Source of the DNA: Shinella sp.
GTDB lineage: Bacteria; Pseudomonadota; Alphaproteobacteria; Rhizobiales; Rhizobiaceae
Length of the DNA stretch: 45,644 nucleotides
NCBI GenBank assembly: GCA_003248775.1
Contig: QFQX01000037.1
Span: 1-45,644 of the forward strand
Direction of reading: 5' to 3'
Under the pieces are notes generated by a model, which saw nothing but the letters and a program-made list of their open reading frames with translations, did no database searches and was not told the DNA's origin. The position numbers and the translations under genes were made by a program. Shown here in pieces: positions 1 to 6,885 of this stretch (within the stretch, counting starts at the first letter, position 1; every line of letters begins with the position of its first letter).

Positions 1-700
1 ATTCGACGAGACGCATGTCGAAGTCTTCACCACCGAGGAAGGTGTCGCCGTTGGTCGACTTCACTTCGAAGACGCCGTCACCGATTTCCAGGATCGAGAT
101 ATCGAAGGTACCGCCGCCAAGGTCGTAGACGGCGATCGTCTTGCCGTCCTTCTTGTCGAGACCATAGGCAAGTGCCGCCGCCGTCGGCTCGTTGATGATG
201 CGCAGGACTTCGAGGCCAGCGATGCGGCCTGCATCCTTGGTAGCCTGACGCTGGGCGTCGTTGAAGTATGCCGGAACGGTGATGACGGCCTTCTCGACCT
301 TTTCACCGAGATAGGATTCGGCGGTTTCCTTCATTTTCTGAAGGATCATCGCGGAAATCTGTGCCGGGGAATAACCCTTGCCCTGAGCTTCAACCCATGC
401 GTCGCCATTGTCGCCCTTGACGATCTGGAACGGCACGAGGTGCTTGTCCTTCTCGACGGTCGGGTCTTCATAACGGCGGCCGATGAGGCGCTTTACGGCG
501 AACAGCGTGTTGGTGGGGTTGGTGACTGCTTGGCGCTTGGCCGGCTGGCCGACGAGGCGTTCGCCGTCGTCAGAAAATGCCACCATGGAAGGCGTGGTCC
601 GCGCGCCTTCGGAATTTTCAATGACCTTTGCATCCTTGCCGTCCATGACGGCGACGCAGGAATTGGTCGTTCCAAGGTCGATACCGATTACTTTAGCCAT
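1..700 (-). CDS. dnaK: Molecular chaperone DnaK (Hsp70), N-terminal 233 residues, cut by window edge
   Basis: Cytoplasmic Hsp70 chaperone that folds client proteins in an ATP-driven cycle with DnaJ and GrpE. Only the nucleotide-binding domain is present. The phosphate-1 motif GIDLGTTNS lies at residues 6-14, the connect region with VPAYFNDAQRQATK at about 142-155, NEPTAAALAYG at 170-180 and the phosphate-2 motif DLGGGTFD at 193-200, all intact. The start at 700 gives the canonical MAKVIGIDLGTTNS, with AAGGAGA 5 bases upstream on the minus strand. The rest of the gene, and probably dnaJ after it, lies left of base 1. A heat-shock-like promoter about 110 bases upstream is listed separately. Identification is secure. 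Confidence 0.98.
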   Translation of the reverse strand, partial: MAKVIGIDLGTTNSCVAVMDGKDAKVIENSEGARTTPSMVAFSDDGERLVGQPAKRQAVTNPTNTLFAVKRLIGRRYEDPTVEKDKHLVPFQIVKGDNGDAWVEAQGKGYSPAQISAMILQKMKETAESYLGEKVEKAVITVPAYFNDAQRQATKDAGRIAGLEVLRIINEPTAAALAYGLDKKDGKTIAVYDLGGGTFDISILEIGDGVFEVKSTNGDTFLGGEDFDMRLVE

Positions 701-810
701 GTCATTCTCTCCTTGAAGCAGACTGTCGGAACCCCGGAAAGGCATTCCATTGACAGCCCCTCGACGTGGATGGTCTGGGATATCGCAGTCCTCGCTGCGG
801 TTATGTCGCG

Positions 811-840
811 TATATAAGAAGCAGTTTTTCTGACTGCAAG
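811..840 (-). promoter_or_regulatory. Candidate heat-shock (RpoH-type) promoter of dnaK
   Basis: Reading the minus strand, CTTGCAG (834-840) and CTTATATA (811-818) are 15 bases apart, about 110 bases before the dnaK start. This resembles the CTTG ... TATA layout of alphaproteobacterial RpoH promoters and is where one would be expected for dnaK. The stretch also has a small inverted repeat, GCAGT/ACTGC, between the two boxes. The match is by eye only; a vegetative sigma-70 promoter could share the same boxes. Confidence 0.5.
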
Positions 841-938
841 GCTGGAAATCCGCTGTAATCCTGTAAAAAGAACAGATTGGCGGAACATGCATCCGCCATT
901 TGTAGCCTGCTGGAGCCCTGCCCGTTACGGGTTGCATA

Positions 939-992
939 GCATCCGGGCCTTGCGCAGGGCATGCCTTCCGCCAGATGGCCCTGTCCGGATGC
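939..992. other. Nested hairpin in the 332-base gap between dnaK and the PBP gene
   Basis: The gene-free stretch 701-1032 holds the dnaK promoter (811-840) and this element. Outer arms GCATCCGG (939-946) and CCGGATGC (985-992) are perfectly complementary, and inner arms CAGGGC/GCCCTG pair within them. It lies just after the stop codon of the upstream minus-strand PBP gene. There is no following T-run, so it is not a classical intrinsic terminator. It could act in factor-dependent termination or 3'-end protection. Nothing else was recognised in the gap. Confidence 0.4.
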
Positions 993-1032
993 GAATGCAA
1001 GACCCGCCGGCGTTCCGTGAGTGGCCCTCACC

Positions 1033-3375
1033 TCACTGTCCCATGATGATATCGAGAAGCGTGGTGCGCCGCCGGCCTGAAGGAACCGGTCCACCGACCT
1101 CTCCGGGCGGCACAGGTCCCTCAAGGGTCGCACCATACGGCCCTTCTGGCGGCCCATCCATGGGAATGTCCCCGGGTGGCATGGGTCCTCCCTGTGGAAT
1201 GACATCCATGTCGCCCGATGGCATCGGTGCCGCGAGCCCGACATCGCCGCCTTGCTGTTGCGGCTGCGATTGAGGCTGCGCCGGATAACGCTCCTCGCCG
1301 CCGCCGGACAGGACGTCGGAAATGATCGTGCCGAGGGTCGATTGCGGCTCCTGCTCGATGGCAGGCTCGACATAGGTACCGCCGTTCAGCGGCGCGGGCG
1401 TGAGCCCCGTGTGGGCGGTTGTCATGAAGTCGTGCCAGGCCTTGGCAGGCAGGCCGCCGCCCGTCACCTTTTTCATCGAGCTGCCGTCGTCATTGCCGAA
1501 CCAAACCCCGGTGGTGAGATTACTGGTGTAGCCAACGAACAACGCATCGCGGAAGGACTGGGTGGTGCCGCTCTTGCCCGCGGCTTCCCAGCCCTTGATC
1601 CTGGCCTTCTTGCCGGTGCCGTTCTCGATCACGCCCTTCATCATCATGTTCATCTCGGAGACGACACCTTCGCTGAGCACGCGCGGAGGATCGGCATAGT
1701 CGTTTTCGTAGACGGTCTTGCCGTCGGGCGTCGTGATGCGGCGAACGATATGCGGCGTGGCCTTGTAGCCGCCGTTCATGAACGGGGCATAGGCGGCAGT
1801 CAGCTCAAGCAGGGAGACTTCCGACGTGCCGAGCGCGATGGAGGCATTCGACTGGAGATCCGATTCGATGCCGAGACGGTGAGCAAGCTTGATGACGTGG
1901 TCGGGCCCCACTTCCATGACAAGCTGGGCGGCGATCGTATTGAGCGATTCGGCCATTGCGCCGGCAAGCGTTACCGGCCCGCGGAATTTCTGGTCGTAGT
2001 TCTCCGGTGTCCAGTTGCCGATGCGGATCGGCGCGTCGTTGCGCACCGAATCGGGTCTGAGCCCCATTTCCATGGCGGAGGCATAGACGAAGGGCTTGAA
2101 GGCCGAACCGGGCTGACGCTTGGCCTTGACCGCCCGGTTGAACTGGCTTTCCGCATAATCCTTGCCGCCGACGAGTGCCCGGATCGCGCCGGTGCCGTCG
2201 ATGGAGACAAGTGCGGCCTGGGAAACGTTGAGCTTCTTGCCCTCGGCGTCGATGCTCTCGGAAATCGCCGCTTCCGCCTTCTTTTCCAGCGTCATGTCGA
2301 TGGTCGTCTCGACCACGAGGTCTTCCTTGACCTCTCCGACCAGAGACTTGACCTCTTCGACCACCATGTCGGCGACATATTGGCCGGCGCCGCTCCAGTA
2401 GCGTTTCGCCTGGGTCGGCGATTGCGACATGGCGGTCTTCACCTCGTCGTCAGTGATGAAGCCTTCTTCGCGCATCGTGCCGAGCACCACCTGGGCGCGG
2501 GCTTCCGCGGCCTCCGGGTCGCGGGCGGGCGAAAGGCGGGAAGGGGCCTTGAGAAGGCCGGCGAGAAGGGCTGCCTCGCCAAGGTTCACGTCGCGCGCCG
2601 ACTTGTTGAAATAACGCCGGGAGGCCGCTTCCACGCCATAGGCGTTCGAACCGAAATAGACCCGGTTCAGATACATCGTGAGGATCTGGTCCTTGGTGTA
2701 TTCGTGCTCCAGCCAGAAGGACAGGAGAACTTCCTGAACCTTGCGTTCCAGCGTTCTTTCCGGCGAAAGGAACATGTTCTTGGCGAGCTGCTGGGTGAGC
2801 GTCGAGCCGCCCTGCACCATGCGTCCCGAAACGAGATTGGTGGCGATGGCACGTGCAAGCCCGAGCGGATCTATGCCGTAATGCGAATAGAAGCGCCGGT
2901 CCTCGATGGCGATGACCGCCTGCGGGATGAAAGGCGACATGTCCTCGAGCGCCAGCGCCTCGCCGCCGGTCGCGCCGCGATTGGCGATCACCGTGCCTTC
3001 GACGGAGACGATCTTGATGTTGGGCGGGCGCTCGGGGATCGACCAGGAACTCGCGCTCGGCATGCGGGCGCCGTAGTAGAACACGATGCCGGCAACCCCG
3101 ATCGCGCCCCAGATGCCGAGCACAACGCACCAGTAGATCATCCGGCTGATGAAGCCGGTTAGCCCGCCGCTGCCGGAACGCTGTTTTTCCTTGCGCTTTT
3201 TGCCGTTGCCGCGTTCGCGTGGCGGTGCCGCGGCCTTGCCGGGGGAAGCCTTGCTGCGGGACTGGCCCCTTGCACCGATCCTGTCGCCTGCATCGATGCG
3301 AATCTCGCTGCCGTCCTCGTCGCTTCCTCCGAAGCTCGGTTCGACACGTTCGCGGGATTTGCCCTTGCTTGCCAT
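1033..3375 (-). CDS. Class A penicillin-binding protein 1 (bifunctional transglycosylase/transpeptidase)
   Basis: Inner-membrane enzyme that polymerises lipid II glycan strands and cross-links their peptides. The 780-residue protein has a basic, low-complexity cytoplasmic tail (1-75) and one membrane anchor at about 79-102. The GT51 domain follows, with EDRRFYSHYGID (158-169) and GGSTLTQQLAKN (189-200), then RKVQE and the KDQILTMYLNRVYFGSNAYG block. The transpeptidase domain carries SAFK (Ser near 423), SLN (near 476) and KSGTT (near 600), so both active sites look intact. The last 90 residues are a Pro/Gly/Gln-rich tail. The start at 3375 is ATG. It is a PBP1A/1B-type paralogue; rhizobia have several, so no symbol is assigned. 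Confidence 0.95.
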   Translation of the reverse strand: MASKGKSRERVEPSFGGSDEDGSEIRIDAGDRIGARGQSRSKASPGKAAAPPRERGNGKKRKEKQRSGSGGLTGFISRMIYWCVVLGIWGAIGVAGIVFYYGARMPSASSWSIPERPPNIKIVSVEGTVIANRGATGGEALALEDMSPFIPQAVIAIEDRRFYSHYGIDPLGLARAIATNLVSGRMVQGGSTLTQQLAKNMFLSPERTLERKVQEVLLSFWLEHEYTKDQILTMYLNRVYFGSNAYGVEAASRRYFNKSARDVNLGEAALLAGLLKAPSRLSPARDPEAAEARAQVVLGTMREEGFITDDEVKTAMSQSPTQAKRYWSGAGQYVADMVVEEVKSLVGEVKEDLVVETTIDMTLEKKAEAAISESIDAEGKKLNVSQAALVSIDGTGAIRALVGGKDYAESQFNRAVKAKRQPGSAFKPFVYASAMEMGLRPDSVRNDAPIRIGNWTPENYDQKFRGPVTLAGAMAESLNTIAAQLVMEVGPDHVIKLAHRLGIESDLQSNASIALGTSEVSLLELTAAYAPFMNGGYKATPHIVRRITTPDGKTVYENDYADPPRVLSEGVVSEMNMMMKGVIENGTGKKARIKGWEAAGKSGTTQSFRDALFVGYTSNLTTGVWFGNDDGSSMKKVTGGGLPAKAWHDFMTTAHTGLTPAPLNGGTYVEPAIEQEPQSTLGTIISDVLSGGGEERYPAQPQSQPQQQGGDVGLAAPMPSGDMDVIPQGGPMPPGDIPMDGPPEGPYGATLEGPVPPGEVGGPVPSGRRRTTLLDIIMGQ

Positions 3376-3573
3376 TGCCGGCGATCTTGCTCCAGAATCT
3401 TGCGTCTACGATGCCGGCCTTGCCGGAGCCCGTTGTGCGCGGTGGGTGATGGCCGCGTGACAAGCGGAAGAAGTGACCGAAGCACTGGACATTAATTGAG
3501 GCGATTTAAAGGGGGGTTAACATGCGGTAAACGCCTGTATCAACACCCGGAATGCAACTGCCGCGTCGCCTCT

Positions 3574-4032
3574 TTACTGGCAGAGGTCGGCCCACTCCGC
3601 ATCCGTCAGTTCCGCAAGCCGTGAGGGCGCGATCCGTACCGCCGAATTGGTGGCGCCGGCAGCCGGAACCACCTCGTCGAAGGATTTCAGCGAGACGTCG
3701 CAATAGATCTTGAGATCGGAAGGCAGGCCGAACGGGCAGACGCCGCCGACGGGATGGCTGGTCGCCTCGACCACATCCTCGGCGCCGAGCATGCGTGGCT
3801 TCACCCCGAAGCGATCCTTGAATTTGCGATTGTCAAGACGCCTGGTGCCGGCTGCAACGACAAGCACGACCTCCTCGCCGATCCTCAGGCAGATCGTCTT
3901 GGCGATTTGGTCGGGCTCGACGCCGTGGGCTTCCGCGGCAAGTGCAACCGTCGCGGAACTGGCGTCGGTGACGATGACGGAAATGTCGGGCGCTTTTTCG
4001 GAAAAGAAGGTGCGGACGGTTTCTAGGCTCAT
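3574..4032 (-). CDS. YbaK/EbsC-family Cys-tRNA deacylase-like protein
   Basis: A 152-residue single-domain protein of the YbaK / prolyl-tRNA-synthetase editing-domain family, whose members hydrolyse mischarged aminoacyl-tRNAs in trans. Family features visible are the N-terminal helix with SATVALAAEAHGVEPDQIAKTI, the central lysine in that segment, the conserved VGGVCPFGLP loop and the late GATNSAVRIAPSRL segment. The start MSLETVRTFF at 4032 is chosen because upstream in-frame sequence is not family-like. It stands alone between the PBP gene and an sRNA-like region. The exact tRNA substrate cannot be told from sequence. Confidence 0.88.
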   Translation of the reverse strand: MSLETVRTFFSEKAPDISVIVTDASSATVALAAEAHGVEPDQIAKTICLRIGEEVVLVVAAGTRRLDNRKFKDRFGVKPRMLGAEDVVEATSHPVGGVCPFGLPSDLKIYCDVSLKSFDEVVPAAGATNSAVRIAPSRLAELTDAEWADLCQ

Positions 4033-4334
4033 GACGTCATCTAAACGGATCGCCGGAAGCGGAGCAAGGGCGAATGCTGTCGGGTATCGGCCGGCAGGGA
4101 GAATGCCTTTCCAAACCACGGTCAAGATTGTGACCCGATCACCAGGGGGCTTGAAGCAGCGGAAGAGGCTACCCATATGGGGATCAACCAGTGCAGCGGC
4201 GCCTCACAAGGCTGCCGCAACATTTCAGGGCAAATGGATCTGCGGCGTTAATGTGTTGTTAAGCACTTCGCGCGATCCTCTTTGTCAGAGGGTGATGTGA
4301 ATGGCCTCAACGCCGCGATCACACACTTGGAAAT

Positions 4335-4429
4335 GAGCATTGCCCGTTTCCGCCCCTGACCACGGATGTACTGGCAGGGGCGTCGAAACGGGATAAGAAA
4401 GGTCGGGCTTGCCCGGCCTTTTTGTTTTT
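4335..4429 (+). ncRNA. Candidate trans-acting sRNA (hairpin plus intrinsic terminator), possibly alpha-r8/MmgR-like
   Basis: Within the 548-base gap 4033-4580, the plus strand forms a long hairpin: CCCGTTTC (4343-4350) pairs with GAAACGGG (4385-4392), and CGCCCCTG (4351-4358) with CAGGGGCG (4375-4382). A strong terminator follows at 4401-4429. Together they make an RNA of about 90 nt with no ORF. The segment GTTTCCGCCC differs by one base from the GUUUCCUCCC core that I recall for the rhizobial alpha-r8 (MmgR, suhB-motif) sRNA family, whose size (about 80 nt) also fits. The family assignment is tentative because it rests on memory of the core. The 5' end is approximate. Confidence 0.6.
4401..4429 (+). 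terminator. Rho-independent terminator of the 4335-4429 sRNA candidate
   Basis: GGTCGGGC, a TT loop and GCCCGGCC form an 8-base-pair stem (one G-T pair), followed by TTTTTGTTTTT. This is the strongest intrinsic terminator in the window on the plus strand, and no plus-strand protein gene lies upstream of it. That supports an independent short transcript ending here. Confidence 0.85.
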
Positions 4430-4482
4430 CAGGGCTTATCCGCGCGCCGGATGACGGCGCGCGGATGAGTCTAAAGCGCGCC

Positions 4483-4577
4483 GCGATCTTTCAGATTCGC
4501 TCCGCACGCTTTACGCCTTTGTTTTATCGCATGTCGTTGCCGCAAAACCGCTGCACACTTTTGCGCGACATGCTCTA
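4483..4577 (+). repeat. Dispersed palindromic intergenic repeat, copy 1
   Basis: About 95 bases that match copy 2 at 34415-34509 nearly base for base, including GATCTTTCAGATT, CCTTTGTTTTATCGC and CACTTTTGCGCGACATGCT. Arms GCATGTCG (4529-4536) and CGACATGC (4566-4573) form the core stem, and the loop carries the complementary GCAAAA/TTTTGC pair. It belongs to a family of small palindromic elements scattered between genes in Rhizobiaceae. A more diverged copy lies inverted at 13655-13730. It ends four bases before the stop codon of the M20 peptidase gene. Confidence 0.85.
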
Positions 4578-4580
4578 GCC

Positions 4581-5972
<1,392 letters not shown>

Positions 5973-6052
5973 GGCAATTGTCCTGCACGGTTCAAATCGA
6001 GCGGGACGATAGATCAAAGGCGCGCCGGTTTCGACCCGCAGAATCGGATATT

Positions 6053-6490
6053 TTACGGATCGAGCTTGCGGGCGTTGTCGATGGCCCGGCGGATGTATTC
6101 CAGCATCAGTTCTTTTTCGAACCTGCGGAAGCCTTCAAACAGCGCCTCGTCCGCCTCGGTCGCAGCTTCCAGCGCCGCGCTCTTCAGGTCACGCGCCTTG
6201 TCCGTCAGGAAGATCAGCTGCGCCCGCCTGTCCTGCGGATGTGGCCGGCGCTCGATCAGGCCGTCCCGCTCCATTCGTGCAAGCGTGTTCGCCATCGTCG
6301 CCTGCTCGACGTCGATGCGGTCGAGGAGCTGGCGCTGGGTCAGGCCTTCCTCGTTCCAGAGTTCGATCAGGATGGGAAACTGTCCGGCGGAAAAGCCGAG
6401 CTTCGCCGCCCGGCTCTGGAGCGCGCGGGAGAAGCCGCGGGCAAGCTGGGCGGTGAGGTAGGTGGCGGAATCCGAGCGATCAAAAGCCAT
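6053..6490 (-). CDS. MarR-family transcriptional regulator
   Basis: A 145-residue winged-helix repressor. The DNA-binding region shows LTQRQLLDRIDVEQATMANTLARMERDGLIERRP, followed by the wing with DRRAQLIFLT, the typical MarR signature. The helices at both ends would form the dimer interface. The start MAFDRSDS at 6490 fits the family length, although no strong ribosome-binding site is seen immediately upstream. An inverted repeat about 40 bases upstream may be its own operator. I recall a MarR-type gene beside polA with an sRNA between them from Sinorhizobium; here too they flank a structured intergenic region. The ligand and target genes are unknown. Confidence 0.9.
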   Translation of the reverse strand: MAFDRSDSATYLTAQLARGFSRALQSRAAKLGFSAGQFPILIELWNEEGLTQRQLLDRIDVEQATMANTLARMERDGLIERRPHPQDRRAQLIFLTDKARDLKSAALEAATEADEALFEGFRRFEKELMLEYIRRAIDNARKLDP

Positions 6491-6530
6491 GACAGATCGA
6501 TAGGCGCGATTTGCCGTCTCCTCAAGATAA

Positions 6531-6542
6531 ATCGCAGGCGAT
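6531..6542. promoter_or_regulatory. Candidate autoregulatory operator of the MarR gene
   Basis: ATCGCAGGCGAT is a perfect inverted repeat of two 5-base arms with a 2-base spacer, lying 41-52 bases upstream of the MarR start codon. A second short palindrome, ATCGTTTCGAT (6545-6555), follows. MarR proteins commonly bind such repeats in their own promoters. The function is inferred from position and symmetry only. Confidence 0.35.
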
Positions 6543-6595
6543 GTATCGTTTCGATTGATGTTTTTTGGGTGATGCGGGTGATGCTTCGATCGGGC

Positions 6596-6752
6596 GGAAA
6601 CGACGAAGCCGCCGTGGCTGGAGGCGGGTGCCACGGCGGCTTCTGAAAAGAGGGACAAAGGCCCGGAGAGGGGGGATAAGGCCTTTGTCCAAGTCTGAAG
6701 CGGCGGGGGACGGGCCTCTTTCAGACTGCGGCGTGATCAGGCGCCGGTGACT
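6596..6752 (-). ncRNA. Candidate sRNA between the MarR gene and polA (alpha-r7/Smr7C-like)
   Basis: The 395-base gap 6491-6885 holds three consecutive stable hairpins. On the minus strand they are AGTCTGAA/TTCAGACT (6692-6727), GGACAAAGGCC/GGCCTTTGTCC (6653-6690) and AAGCCGCCGTGGC/GCCACGGCGGCTT (6606-6642). Their loops are C-rich (CCCCC, CCCCCCTCTCC, CCGCCTCC), which could pair with ribosome-binding sites. The last hairpin is followed by CGTCGTTTCC, a weak U-tract. A TTGAAA box is present upstream near 6780. The expected size is about 150-160 nt. I recall that Smr7C of Sinorhizobium (alpha-r7 family) sits beside polA and has about this size. The strand choice and ends are inferred. Confidence 0.6.
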
Positions 6753-6795
6753 ATGAAATGATGGGCCGAATGTGGTTTTTCAAGGGAAGCCGGGA

Positions 6796-6809
6796 TTACA
6801 AATTTGTAA
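6796..6809. promoter_or_regulatory. Perfect 14-base palindrome upstream of polA
   Basis: TTACAAATTTGTAA is perfectly symmetric and AT-rich in a GC-rich region, 77-90 bases before the polA start codon. It could be an operator for polA or for the divergent minus-strand sRNA candidate. I do not recognise the cognate regulator. Confidence 0.4.
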
Positions 6810-6885
6810 CGTTTCCGTGTTTGGGCTCTCGTCTGTTTTCTAACTTTATATGGACGCACTGGCCGCCCCGCGCTATCCATGCGCC

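Noticed and set aside
701..1032. A tRNA gene in the dnaK upstream gap, suggested by short GC-rich stems
   Set aside because: No T-loop (GTTCRA) with matching acceptor and anticodon arms could be assembled.
1252..3162. A 636-codon plus-strand frame opposite the penicillin-binding protein gene
   Set aside because: The opposite strand encodes an intact PBP with all motifs, and this frame shows no domain or ribosome-binding site.
6488..6658. A longer MarR protein starting at 6658
   Set aside because: The extra 56 residues run through the operator and the last sRNA hairpin and do not resemble the family.
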